A stretch of DNA of 64,000 nucleotides from Streptosporangium minutum (GCF_002149035.1 NZ_NGFP01000014.1:1-64000), one strand, 5' to 3'. Shown: positions 41,409 to 50,036, numbered from the stretch's first letter. Notes: a model not told the origin generated them from the letters alone. Program-made: numbers and translations.

Positions 41409-43862
41409 ATGCCCACCCAGGCCAGAGAGATATTTGAGGCGCAGAGCAAGAGCCTCCGCGAGTTGCTGTCGGACAATGGCCTCGGCCTGTACCTGCCGCC
41501 GTATCAGCGGCCGTATGGGTGGGGTAAGGACAAGGTCGAGAAGCTGCTCGACGACACCCTTCACGGTCTGAAAAATCTCGGTGAGGCTCCCGACAGCTTC
41601 ACCTTCCTGGGCACCGTGATTACCATCCACGACGTCAATCACGTTACGGTGCAGCCGATTGTGAAACCGGAAGTGCCCTCCAAGGTACTCACCGTGATCG
41701 ACGGGCAACAACGTCTATCGAGCCTGCTCCTTCTACTCGTAAGCCTTCATAATCTGACCCGCCAGCACTCATGGAAGGTCTTCAAGGGCAAGACACCCGA
41801 TTCCACGGACACTGCGCGTGCATCGCTTTACTCAGAAACTGTCGGCATCCTGCAGACCCTCAGCACTGCTTTCTATGAGCGAAAGAATTTCGGCGACGCG
41901 CCGATCTACCCTCGACTGATCCGCGCCTTCGTCGACCAGTGGTCTAAGGATGCAAAGCTCAAACAGTATGAATCTCCAATTGCGAACCTGATCTACACCT
42001 ACTCAGTCGAGGCAGACGCGGAGCCCCCGACCGTGAAGCCGACGGACTTCAGGCCGCTGGCGCGTCCCGGTGCAGGTGAAGGCGAGGGCGATCTAATTAG
42101 GCGGTTCGGCGAGATCCGTGCCGCACTGACCAAGCTCGCTCAGCGCACAACGATTGAGGAGCTTGAGGATTTGCCGCCACTCTCGACCTTGGCCAATCAG
42201 ATCGAGTTTCAGCGCGCGCTGTTCAACCATGAACTCGACCCCAAGCTGTGCAGATGGCTTCGCGAGCTGGAGGACGAGCCCGAGGCTGTCTTGATGCGGC
42301 TCGTGATGTTCGCTGCGTACGTCCTAAACCGCATTGCGCTAACTGTGGTGCAAGGCAAGGACGAGGACTATGCCTTTACCATCTTCGAGTCGCTGAACAC
42401 GACCGGTGAGCCCTTGACCGCCTTCGAAACGTTCTTGCCGCGCGTTGTGATGGCGGAAAAGGTTCAGGACTACCGAGGCTCTGACGCGCACGAGCGCATG
42501 AAGGCTGTCCAGAGCTACCTCGATCGATTTGGCGTGGGGGAGAAGCTGCAGAATGCAACCCGTGAGCTGCTGGTGACGTTTGCCCTCGCGGAGACGGCCA
42601 AGAAGCTCTCGAAGCGGCTCTCCGACCAACGCGTCTACATGAAGGACACCTTCGACAACCATAAGGATTCCGTCGATGCTCGCGCTGCGTACTTACGCCA
42701 CCTGAGCGACACGGCGACCTTCGTTGGTACAACGTGGGAGCCAGCGAAGGAAGCTCCTCGTCAGCTCGTCGGACTCCCCGCCTCCGCCATGACGGACACG
42801 GTCAAGCTCTGTCTAGCCTTCCTAAACGACCTCAACCACACAATCGCCATTGCACCCTTGTTGCGGTTCTACTCCGAGGCCGTCCATGCAGAAGAGGGCG
42901 AGGAGCGGGACAAACGAATCGCGGAGTTTGAAAAAGCTATCAAGGCGACCACCGCCTTCACGGTTTTCTGGCGAGCGACTCGAAGTGGCACCGGGAACAT
43001 CGACAGCCAATATCGATCCGTCATGGCGGGTGACTCGTTAACTGGCATGGGACCTCTTGCGCGGGCGGTGTCGAACTCAGAGCAGCCTAAGCCAACCGTG
43101 GACGCCGAAGCCCTGAAGGAGGAGCTCGCGGCGCGCTTGTCCAATACGGACAAGAAGTACGGCGGTATCCCGAACCTTGCATCGTTTCTAGCGGCGGCGA
43201 AATCTTTGCCTCTCTACAAGAACAGCCGACCACTGACGCGCTTCCTTCTGCTGGCGGCCTACCACGACACCATTGAAGACCCCGATAATCCTGGCCTTAT
43301 AAAGCAGGGAAAGGCGGGCGTGGCTCCGTGCTTCACATCAGACGGCTGGTCCGATGAAACACACTTCACGATCGAGCACATCGCTCCTCAGCAAGCGACT
43401 GGCGGATGGGATCAGGACTTTTACAGCGAGAAGGGGATCGCTGACAAGATCGTTCACAAGATCGGCAACTTGGTCCTTGCGCCAGGGGCCGCCAACACGT
43501 CGCTGAGTTCGCGACCGTGGACTGAAAAGAAGGTGTTGTACGCAGCACTTGGTGCTACGACCACCGAGGAGGCCAAAACCATTCTCAACGATTCGGGCTT
43601 GGCGTTCGCGCAGTCGACCGAGGAACTGGCCCAAATGTCTCGTTACCTGCCGCACCTGCGAGCACTCGGGCAGCGCGACGCGGAGTGGGACCCGGCTTTC
43701 ATGGATCGGCGAGCTGAAGTTCTCCTTCGACTCGCCTACGCACGACTGAAGGGCTGGCTCGGCATCGCGTGGTCGGAATCGACAACTGATCCGGTGGCCC
43801 ACCATGTCGATGACGAGGTTGAACCTGACGAAGATGACGAGTCCGCGGAGAACCTCGTCTGA
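41409..43862 (+). CDS. sspE: SspE: DUF262-DUF1524 phosphorothioation-sensing nuclease
   Basis: The product is 817 residues. The N-terminal DUF262 NTPase has LYLPPYQRPYGWGKDKVEKLLDD and the hallmark VIDGQQRLSSLLLLLVS (DGQQR). Middle DUF262 features include EDYAFTIFESLNTTGEPLTAFE. The C-terminal DUF1524 HNH-type nuclease shows FTIEHIAPQ and HKIGNLVLAPGAANTSLSSRPWTEKK. In the described Ssp system SspE senses phosphorothioates, hydrolyses nucleotide and nicks phage DNA. It lies 7.9 kb from sspA on the opposite strand and is complete. The C-terminus is strongly acidic (DDEVEPDEDDESAENLV). Confidence 0.88.
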   Translation: MPTQAREIFEAQSKSLRELLSDNGLGLYLPPYQRPYGWGKDKVEKLLDDTLHGLKNLGEAPDSFTFLGTVITIHDVNHVTVQPIVKPEVPSKVLTVIDGQQRLSSLLLLLVSLHNLTRQHSWKVFKGKTPDSTDTARASLYSETVGILQTLSTAFYERKNFGDAPIYPRLIRAFVDQWSKDAKLKQYESPIANLIYTYSVEADAEPPTVKPTDFRPLARPGAGEGEGDLIRRFGEIRAALTKLAQRTTIEELEDLPPLSTLANQIEFQRALFNHELDPKLCRWLRELEDEPEAVLMRLVMFAAYVLNRIALTVVQGKDEDYAFTIFESLNTTGEPLTAFETFLPRVVMAEKVQDYRGSDAHERMKAVQSYLDRFGVGEKLQNATRELLVTFALAETAKKLSKRLSDQRVYMKDTFDNHKDSVDARAAYLRHLSDTATFVGTTWEPAKEAPRQLVGLPASAMTDTVKLCLAFLNDLNHTIAIAPLLRFYSEAVHAEEGEERDKRIAEFEKAIKATTAFTVFWRATRSGTGNIDSQYRSVMAGDSLTGMGPLARAVSNSEQPKPTVDAEALKEELAARLSNTDKKYGGIPNLASFLAAAKSLPLYKNSRPLTRFLLLAAYHDTIEDPDNPGLIKQGKAGVAPCFTSDGWSDETHFTIEHIAPQQATGGWDQDFYSEKGIADKIVHKIGNLVLAPGAANTSLSSRPWTEKKVLYAALGATTTEEAKTILNDSGLAFAQSTEELAQMSRYLPHLRALGQRDAEWDPAFMDRRAEVLLRLAYARLKGWLGIAWSESTTDPVAHHVDDEVEPDEDDESAENLV

Positions 43863-43871
43863 TTCGGCTTG

Positions 43872-43888
43872 GGATCGCATGGCGATCC
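43872..43888. terminator. Short hairpin after sspE
   Basis: GGATCGC-ATG-GCGATCC, a 7-bp perfect stem with a 3-base loop, lies 10 bases past the sspE stop. There is no U-tract, so termination is only suggested. Confidence 0.45.
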
Positions 43889-43957
43889 ACGCGTCAGCGG
43901 CCCGTATCTATTGGCCAAGCACGGCGGCAGGCCATCAATGAGAGGCCTACCTTTCCT

Positions 43958-44608
43958 ATGGATCAGATGATCAGGGTTCTCGCCCGGGGCGGAGACTGCC
44001 TGGCCGACATCGCGCTCCTGCGGGCCCGGCCCGAGCGGTTCAGCCCTGTGGCCCCAGACCCGACCGTCTCCCGCCTGATCGCCCGACTGGCCGCCGACGC
44101 GGCGCGAGCGTTGAAGGCAATCCGCGCCGCCCGCGCCAGCGCACGAGCACGCGCCTGGACGCTGGCCGATCACAACGCGCCCGGCGCCAACGGCGAACTG
44201 ATCCCCCTCGACCTCGACGCCACCATCGTCGTCGTCGCCCACTCCGATAAGGACCAGGCCACACCGACCTGGAAGAAGACCTTCGGCTTCCACCCGATGA
44301 CGGTCTTCGCCCACCACGAAGCCGCCGGTTCCGGCGAATCTCTGGCCATTACGCTCAGGCCGGGCGACGCCGGCTCCAACACCGCCGCCGACCACATCGA
44401 CACCACCCGGCTCGCCCTGGCCCAACTGCCCAAACAGCGTCGCTGCCAGGTCCTCATCCGTACCGACTCCGGCGGCGACACCCACGATTTCCTGTCCTGG
44501 CTGACCTGGCCGGGCAGGTGGCTGAACTACTCCATCGAGTTTACCCTCACTGACGACATCCAGACTGCGATCTTGCGGTTACCGAAGACCGCGGCTCCGG
44601 CGCGCTGA
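43958..44608 (+). pseudogene. IS1380-family transposase, internal fragment
   Basis: The translation matches the middle of IS1380 transposases as I know them: DQMIRVLARGGDCLADIALLRARPERF, LDLDATIVVVAHSDKDQATPTWKKTFGFHPM, GSNTAADHIDTTRLALAQLP, VLIRTDSGGDTHDFLSWL. The N-terminal and C-terminal parts are missing; after LRLPKTAAP the sequence changes to a different transposase. It is a relic. Confidence 0.8.
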
Positions 44609-44930
44609 CCGGCAACACCTACGACCTGAGCGCCGCCCGCATTTGGGGCATCCTGCCCGAACTGAACAAGGCCGGGATCATCTTCTTGGCCGCCAAGGCG
44701 TATAACGGAGTCGAGGGCCCGGCCGTTACCCCGTACAAGGGCAAGAAGCAGTCCGAGTCCCAGAAACAGGCCAATTGCTCCCACGACAGGCCCCATGGAC
44801 ACGGCGAACGCGCGCCCAACTGAAGAGCTGGAAGATCGTTCGGGAGCTGCGCTGTAGCCCCTCCACGGCTGGCCACCCTGTGCAAGGCCATCGCCGTCCT
44901 TCAGCACCACAGCGTCGCTGAGGTCCCCCG
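44606..44930 (+). pseudogene. IS5-type (DDE_Tnp_4) transposase, 3' relic
   Basis: In the frame beginning LTGNTYDLSAARIWGILPELNKAGIIFLAAKAYNG the sequence is the C-terminal part of a DDE_4 transposase, ending near ERANAQLKSWKIVRELRCSP after a frameshift. It is fused directly to the IS1380 fragment, so at least two elements have collapsed here. Confidence 0.65.
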
Positions 44931-44949
44931 AAGATGACAAGGGTTCAGT

Positions 44950-45444
44950 CTAATGATCTGCTACTTGTCGAAGATGGTTCTCAAATGATTCGATAATCAG
45001 TGCGGCAGAATGTTGGACTACAGACAGTTGTACCGTTGGGTTAGATCTGACCTTACTTATAACCACCATAGGCGGCTTTTGGCGCGCAAGTATATTTCTG
45101 AGTGCTCGCTGAACAAGGTACTCAACTGCTTCTCTATGACTAGTCTCAACAGATAAGAACTCAGGCAAATTTCCCATATCGGCCCAGAACACAACTAGAT
45201 CGTCCAGCACACTCCAAGCAAACTCATCATACTCCTGGAGTCTTCGCCTAAAAGAGGACCTCTCAAGAGCTCGCCCTAAATGGTCACCCCATCGGCCTAG
45301 AATTCCGTTGCGTCCGATGGTCATTCCTATGTAAGCGGCTTTTACTTTCTTTGAGTAGCCGCAGTAAATGTAAGCACGGGCCCGACATAAACCAGGGTCG
45401 CCAACGGCAGCGGCACCCCAATCCCCTGCATCCTCAATTTCCAT
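44950..45444 (-). CDS. GIY-YIG-like endonuclease, partner of a GHKL ATPase
   Basis: The product is 164 residues. The N-terminal half has the GIY-YIG pattern: ARAYIYCGYSKKVKAAYIGMT (first strand YIY, second YIG), then an Arg in GRNGILGRWGDHLGRAL that fits the catalytic Arg, and a possible late Glu. The rest is helical. It starts 9 bases after the stop of the upstream GHKL gene and is surely co-transcribed. Both genes are AT-richer than their surroundings. The predicted role is DNA cleavage controlled by the GHKL clamp. The GIY strand is degenerate, hence moderate confidence. Confidence 0.6.
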   Translation of the reverse strand: MEIEDAGDWGAAAVGDPGLCRARAYIYCGYSKKVKAAYIGMTIGRNGILGRWGDHLGRALERSSFRRRLQEYDEFAWSVLDDLVVFWADMGNLPEFLSVETSHREAVEYLVQRALRNILARQKPPMVVISKVRSNPTVQLSVVQHSAALIIESFENHLRQVADH

Positions 45445-45453
45445 AGTGGTGGC

Positions 45454-47124
45454 TTAAACTAGCCGCTCCTCCAACGCGTCCGCTGTCGCCTTATAGATGG
45501 CAGCCGAGGTCATTTCGCGGTAGCGAGTAAAGACCTCCTCCAAAATTTCGTCTGTAACATCTTGGATGTTCCTGACGGAGCGACTCTCTCCCACAGCCAG
45601 ACTGAGGAAGAGTGCATGAAGAAGAAGAGTAACGTCCGCGTCGTTTCCGAATTTCTCCTCAAACATTCGCATAAATCGATGGGATCGATTTATGCGAACC
45701 ACGGTTCCAAGAGTGGCGTCATGAGCACGTTGCCAGAGTGCATTGTCGTCGAGATGATCGACGAGTGTGACCCTTCTCCCATCTCTTCGCGCCTGCTCCC
45801 GCTCTTCTTCCTGCAAGGGATGCCGTGTTGCCTCTTTTTTCTCGCGTACTTTACGTTCAGTTTCTGCCTGAGCGTCATCAGGATCAGAGGGTAGAAGATC
45901 CGGAAAATCAACCTCGCTGAGGGCCTCAGCGGCCTTGCTTACCGGATCGGTGTGTATCTTTGCTCGAAGCAGTTTTGCAGCGTTTCGCCAGGCGGCTCTG
46001 CTCATACGTCGAGCTTCGTACACAGATTCGGATAGGACACTCTCCGCCTCTTCGCTCAGCAGTATCTCTGATTTTTTAACATCGATATTGAAGGCGTCGT
46101 CCGCCGTATCGCTGATAAGAATTCGACCGCGGAATGCGAAATAGTCTTGATCAGTTGGAATGATGCCGCCGAATCGCTCACCCCATCGAATCAATCGCTT
46201 ATTCCGATACACGAAGAAACCGTAGTGTTCCCCGCCAATCATATACTTCTTGCGCATCTCTGCCGGATTTTCGAATGCTGGGGGGTGGACCAGCTGGGTC
46301 GCCTCAAATTGTGCTTCAACACCATTCTCAGCATCTAGAACGATAGATGTGGGACGCTCCAGCCAACGAACATCCCGACCATCCCATTTTGTCTCGTCCA
46401 TGTTGCCGCTAATCTCAGCCTCACTCACGAAGAGTGGATCAAACGACGACATGCCCTCACCATCCAGTTGAATGCATAGATCGCGTTCTATCAGGTAGTA
46501 GTAATACGCGACTCCAATACGTATACTTAAATCACTTCTGGTCTTCTTGATGCTTGGATGATTCTGCTTGTGCATTTTCTCGACGATAATAACTGTGCCA
46601 TGCTCAGTATCCGAGAGATGCCTGCTAATCAGCTCCAGATCGTTCTCGTCGACCTGAAGCCATTGGCATTCAAAGCTCCTCTTTGCTTCCACATGTTCAA
46701 GATCGAGAGCAGCCTTGATCCATTCACTTCCCCAAGTTTTAGTGATTACCTCAAGTCGATCTCCTTGTGACAACCCGGCGCTCTTTAGGCCTAAACCGAA
46801 CTTCCCAAGGCTCCCTGCCTCGTACTCTCGCACCACGCCAAGACCTAGAGCGTCTATTAATTGACCGGAAGACATTCCTCGCCCGTTGTCAGCGATGATG
46901 TATCTGGCGGCACTATTGCGTCGGCTTTCCGCGACATCGGGCTCGCGTTGCAGTTCGATGGAGATCAGACCAGCATCAGCTGCTACCGCATTATCTATGA
47001 TGTCGCATATCGCGCTGGCTGGCGTATATCCGATACGCGCTATAGCGCGAAGGACCCGTCCTGGATTTATTTCCAGGGCAGCGAATTCTTCGTTAATAAT
47101 ACCTGAGGCATCTGATGTCGTCAT
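45454..47124 (-). CDS. GHKL (MORC-like) ATPase, second in the island
   Basis: The product is 556 residues. Bergerat motifs are N-box SAICDIIDNAVAADA, G1 IADNGRGMSSG and G2 GKFGLGLKSAGLSQGD. The usual N-box Glu is Asp here (DIIDN), which may slow hydrolysis. A beta-rich transducer region (FFVYRNKRLIRWGERFGGI, then FRGRILISDTADDAFNIDVKKSEI) resembles MORC/MutL-type proteins, followed by a charged helical stretch and a C-terminal domain. It leads the operon with the GIY-YIG-like gene and lies just inside the right attachment site. I do not know a named defence system with this pair. Confidence 0.78.
   Translation of the reverse strand: MTTSDASGIINEEFAALEINPGRVLRAIARIGYTPASAICDIIDNAVAADAGLISIELQREPDVAESRRNSAARYIIADNGRGMSSGQLIDALGLGVVREYEAGSLGKFGLGLKSAGLSQGDRLEVITKTWGSEWIKAALDLEHVEAKRSFECQWLQVDENDLELISRHLSDTEHGTVIIVEKMHKQNHPSIKKTRSDLSIRIGVAYYYYLIERDLCIQLDGEGMSSFDPLFVSEAEISGNMDETKWDGRDVRWLERPTSIVLDAENGVEAQFEATQLVHPPAFENPAEMRKKYMIGGEHYGFFVYRNKRLIRWGERFGGIIPTDQDYFAFRGRILISDTADDAFNIDVKKSEILLSEEAESVLSESVYEARRMSRAAWRNAAKLLRAKIHTDPVSKAAEALSEVDFPDLLPSDPDDAQAETERKVREKKEATRHPLQEEEREQARRDGRRVTLVDHLDDNALWQRAHDATLGTVVRINRSHRFMRMFEEKFGNDADVTLLLHALFLSLAVGESRSVRNIQDVTDEILEEVFTRYREMTSAAIYKATADALEERLV
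45666..45698. repeat. Perfect 15-bp inverted repeat inside the GHKL gene
   Basis: TTCGCATAAATCGAT, then GGG, then ATCGATTTATGCGAA. It codes RINRSHRFMR of the GHKL protein (minus strand). A 15-bp perfect stem in coding sequence is uncommon and would form a strong mRNA hairpin or a symmetric protein-binding site. Confidence 0.85.
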
Positions 47125-47652
47125 TCCCGCCTTCTTCCCCTCCGGCTAAGAGCTGTGCCGCCCGCCACGGCAATACGTTAGCTAACTACCTGCGACAAGA
47201 CCATACGTTCTTTCTTCTACAAGCCAGGACTTTTGATAACTTTCAGGGCGTTTCTCACCATTTGAGTGGAACTGACCAGCTCCTCCCTCATTGGTAGGCT
47301 CTACCGCGGCTCATGTAAGTTTAGTAATCCATGGCCTGTTTAGAGTGCCCCGGACTACGCCCCACAATGAATCCTTAACAGTTCTCGGCGATAGACCACA
47401 TGCTCGTTGTTGATCACATGTCGGGGCGCCAGCAGGAGATTGCTTCTGACTTGGTCAGCAACTTCATCGAATACCAGCAGATCGTCTGCTTGCCTTCTCA
47501 TGAACTATGGGCCGAGTCCGCTTGGCAGCGAGTAAACGCGGGGGCCGGTCCTGATGGGCGCGGGGACATGCGCGGGATGATCTTTCAAATGGTGCGAATC
47601 CCGCGATGTATCTGCGCAGGTCAGAGTGCGTCGACGAGCCGTACAGGCACCA
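47125..47652. other. Right-end non-coding region of the element
   Basis: I see no supportable gene in these 530 bases. The promoter of the leftward GHKL operon should lie in 47125-47250, which is AT-richer. The 18-bp repeat shared with the left end lies at 47568-47585. Confidence 0.45.
47568..47585 (+). repeat. 18-bp direct repeat, candidate integrase arm site (right)
   Basis: ATGCGCGGGATGATCTTT is identical to 3117-3134 and in the same orientation, 68 bases before the right core site. Confidence 0.6.
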
Positions 47653-47707
47653 CTCTCCTAAAGCGGGTGTCGCATGTTCGAATCATGCCGGGGGCACTCT
47701 CTTGACC
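47653..47707 (+). other. attR: copy of the tRNA-Arg 3' end
   Basis: An exact 55-base copy of 2960-3014, from the anticodon loop to past the tRNA end. The 5' half of the tRNA is absent, so this is not a second tRNA gene. The DNA to its right (47708-47947) partly resembles the DNA right of attL, as if another element of the same family starts here. No gene is seen between this site and 47948. Confidence 0.9.
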
Positions 47708-47947
47708 AGCGATCATGCCTTTGGCCCGAGCATGTCGTTCCGATCGCCATCCGGCTCTGTGTAGCCGTGTGCCAGCGTAGGCAGTCGTATGTCAGCGGCT
47801 GTGGGATATGCGTGGGACGGTTCTTCAGGCGTTTTCGCAGGCCGTACCTCATCGGAGTGAGCCAGGGCTGGGCGATCCCACAGGGCCCGATCGCGGCCGG
47901 GGTGCGGCCAGGTAGAGCGAAGCCGGCCTCGCCTAGGATCGGGCGTC

Positions 47948-48601
47948 GTGCAACGACTGGCGCTCTTCGACCTGGACAACACGCTTATAGACCTCGACGG
48001 CGCGTTTCGGATCTGGGCCGAGGAGTTCGCCGAGACGCGCGCCCTGGGGCGCGAGGCCGCTGGCTGGTTGATCGCTCTCAATCGTGAGGATCTCCCCCAT
48101 CGTGAGGCGTTCTTCGCCAGGGTGCGCGAGCGCTTCGCCCTTCCTGATCCGGTCGAGGAACTGTGGACCGGCTACCGCAGGCGCATGCCGTACCTCGTCC
48201 ACTGCCGCCTGGAAGTGCTAACAGGACTATCCGATCTACGTGCTGCGGGATGGCTCGTGGGGATCGTCACCAACGGGACGGCGGACAACCAGCTCGGCAA
48301 GATCCAGCGAACAGGTCTGGTCGACGCCGTAGACGCCTACGCGCTCTCGGGCATCGAAGGTATCCGTAAGCCCGACACGGGCCTGTTCGAGATCGCCGCC
48401 AGGCGATGCGGCGTAAATCTCGCCGACGGGGGCTGGATGGTCGGAGACCACCCTGTCGCGGACATCGGCGGAGGACACGCAGCCGGTCTGCGCACGGTCT
48501 GGATCGACCGCAGAGCCTGGCCCGGCCATGAGCACTCCCCGGATTACGTGGTCACCGACGTGATCCAGGCCATAGACATTTTGCGCGACGCCAACGAATG
48601 A
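47948..48601 (+). CDS. HAD-superfamily phosphatase
   Basis: The product is 217 residues from GTG 47948. HAD motifs are I LALFDLDNTLIDLDG, II GIVTNGTADNQ, III GIRKPDTGLFEIA and IV WMVGDHPVADIGGGHAAGLRTVWIDR. The cap is helical (C1 type), as in phosphoglycolate phosphatase-like or pyrimidine nucleotidase-like members. The substrate is unknown. It is the first gene of the accreted outer region, 240 bases past attR. Confidence 0.85.
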   Translation: MQRLALFDLDNTLIDLDGAFRIWAEEFAETRALGREAAGWLIALNREDLPHREAFFARVRERFALPDPVEELWTGYRRRMPYLVHCRLEVLTGLSDLRAAGWLVGIVTNGTADNQLGKIQRTGLVDAVDAYALSGIEGIRKPDTGLFEIAARRCGVNLADGGWMVGDHPVADIGGGHAAGLRTVWIDRRAWPGHEHSPDYVVTDVIQAIDILRDANE

Positions 48602-48669
48602 CTTCCTGGACAGGCCCCGAACGCTCTGTGGGATGTAGACAGTTTGGTCCTGATGCGTTCGGTCCCGGC

Positions 48670-48715
48670 TCATACATGATCTTGACCTACTTGGACAGCT
48701 TCGAATGCGTCCTCA
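48670..48715 (+). pseudogene. 3' scrap of an HTH/PLD-like gene
   Basis: The text LTYLDSFECVLRRA matches the end of the HTH/PLD-like paralogs (TTYLDSFERVWMGA in copy 2). The last few bases of the same gene type appear again ahead of the broken NUDIX gene (about 50115-50139), so the ArsR-SRPBCC-VOC segment seems to have landed within such a gene. Confidence 0.6.
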
Positions 48716-49177
48716 GACGCGCCAGGGCATGTGCTGGAGAGTCCAGGTGTTGCCGTCCGGGTCGGCGAAGCGAGCGTAGTAGACACCGCCCAGGTCCTCG
48801 ACCGGACCCACGTCCGCACCGCGCTCGAGGAGTGCCTCACGGGCCTCCTCGATGTCACTCACTACCAGGTGCAGGCCGCGCAACGTGCCGACCGGCATGT
48901 CGAGGGACGGGATGCCCTCGGTCAGGGTGATCGAGCAGGCCGAGCCCGGCGGGGTGAGCTGAACGATTCGAACCCCGTCCGAGGGCCGCACGTCGACGTC
49001 CACGTGGAAGCCGAGGCGGTCGGCGTAGAAAGCCTTGGCCCGGTCGATGTCCGTGACGGGCACCGGGACGAGTTCGAGGAGAAGCACGCCGGGACGGACG
49101 GGCGGTCCAGTGAGGTTGGCCGGGATATCGGCGATGTCGGCCGGGATTTCGGTCTGCGTGGGCTGGGTGTCGGTCAT
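48713..49177 (-). CDS. VOC-family (glyoxalase/bleomycin-resistance fold) protein
   Basis: The product is 154 residues. Paired beta-alpha-beta-beta-beta units are visible: LELVPVPVTDIDRAKAFYADRLGFHVDVDV and GLHLVVSDIEEAREALLERGADVGPVEDLGGVYYARFADPDGNTWTLQ. The family includes dioxygenases, glyoxalases and resistance proteins; the substrate cannot be told. Its ATG overlaps the stop of the SRPBCC gene, so ArsR-SRPBCC-VOC form one leftward operon. Confidence 0.85.
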   Translation of the reverse strand: MTDTQPTQTEIPADIADIPANLTGPPVRPGVLLLELVPVPVTDIDRAKAFYADRLGFHVDVDVRPSDGVRIVQLTPPGSACSITLTEGIPSLDMPVGTLRGLHLVVSDIEEAREALLERGADVGPVEDLGGVYYARFADPDGNTWTLQHMPWRV

Positions 49178-49683
49178 CGCAGCTCGCCTTTCAAGGTCAT
49201 CTTGTTGAGCGTCTCGGTGAGACGGTCGTACGCCTCGCCCGCGCCGCGTTTCATAGGGGTACGGAGCACGCTGTCGCGGACCTCCCGCGAGGGGTAGCGC
49301 ACCGTGGTGGTCATCGCGGTCCGGCCGTCCCGCTCGTCGAAGACGGTAGTGACGAGGGCCTCACCTGCGTCCCAGCCGTCATGGGCCTCGCTCTGGACCA
49401 GCCGGCCGGGCGCGTCGACCTCGTGGAACACCCCGCCGTGGCCCAACTCGGCACCGCCCGGCCCGCGCGACACGAAGCGCCAGACACCGCCCGGACGCAG
49501 GTCGATCTCACAGACGACGAGGTGCCAGCCGCGCGCGCCGTGCCACCGCCGGAGCAACTCGGGCCGGGTGAACGCGTCGAAGACGAGCCGGCGGGGTGCG
49601 GCGAACGTCCTGGTGAGTACGAGGTCGGTGTCGGACACTGCCCGTACCGTCAGGCCTTCGGTCTGCTCCTGCCGCGACATCAT
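49174..49683 (-). CDS. SRPBCC (AHSA1-type START-like) protein
   Basis: The product is about 169 residues. It shows the Activator of Hsp90 ATPase homolog 1-like pattern: DLVLTRTFAAPRRLVFDAFTRPELLRRWHGARGWHLVVCEIDLRPGGVWRFV, then GGVFHEVDAPGRLVQSE and TTTVRYPSREVRDSVL. It is a ligand-binding helix-grip fold. The ATG at 49683 overlaps the arsR stop. Pairing with an ArsR repressor is very common in actinobacteria and usually reflects self-contained regulation of the SRPBCC gene. Confidence 0.85.
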   Translation of the reverse strand: MMSRQEQTEGLTVRAVSDTDLVLTRTFAAPRRLVFDAFTRPELLRRWHGARGWHLVVCEIDLRPGGVWRFVSRGPGGAELGHGGVFHEVDAPGRLVQSEAHDGWDAGEALVTTVFDERDGRTAMTTTVRYPSREVRDSVLRTPMKRGAGEAYDRLTETLNKMTLKGELR

Positions 49684-50036
49684 GGGCTTTCCTGTCCGAC
49701 GGCGTTCGGTCCACCGGAATCGAGTTCGCCGAGCAGGTCGTCCAGCCTCTGATAGCTCTCCTCCCAGTAGGAGCGGTAGTTCGCCAGCCAATCCATGGCG
49801 TCCTTGAGCGGACCGGCCTCCAGACGGCGGGGCCTGCGCTGCGCGTCGCGTCCACGAGAGATCAGTCCGGCCCGCTCCAGCACCCGCAGGTGCTTGGAGA
49901 TGCCCGGTTGGCTCATCGCAAACGGCGCGGCCAATTCGGTCACCGTGGCCTCGCCCTCCATCAGCCGGGCCAGGATCGCTCGCCTGGTCGGGTCGGCCAG
50001 CGCGGCGAACGTTGCGTCGAGAACGTCGGCAGCCAT
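49680..50036 (-). CDS. ArsR-family transcriptional regulator
   Basis: The product is 118 residues. The winged helix is DATFAALADPTRRAILARLMEGEATVTELAAPFAMSQPGISKHLRVLERAGLI. No metal-binding Cys are present in the recognition region, so this is not an arsenic/metal sensor of the classic sort. The C-terminal part (LKDAMDWLANYRSYWEESYQRLDDLLGEL) is typical of ArsR proteins paired with SRPBCC genes. It is first in the three-gene operon and probably autoregulated. Confidence 0.9.
   Translation of the reverse strand: MAADVLDATFAALADPTRRAILARLMEGEATVTELAAPFAMSQPGISKHLRVLERAGLISRGRDAQRRPRRLEAGPLKDAMDWLANYRSYWEESYQRLDDLLGELDSGGPNAVGQESP

Noticed and set aside
47647-47725. Possible second tRNA-Arg gene
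   Set aside because: Only the 3' part (from the anticodon loop) matches; the D arm and 5' acceptor strand are absent, so it is an attachment-site copy.
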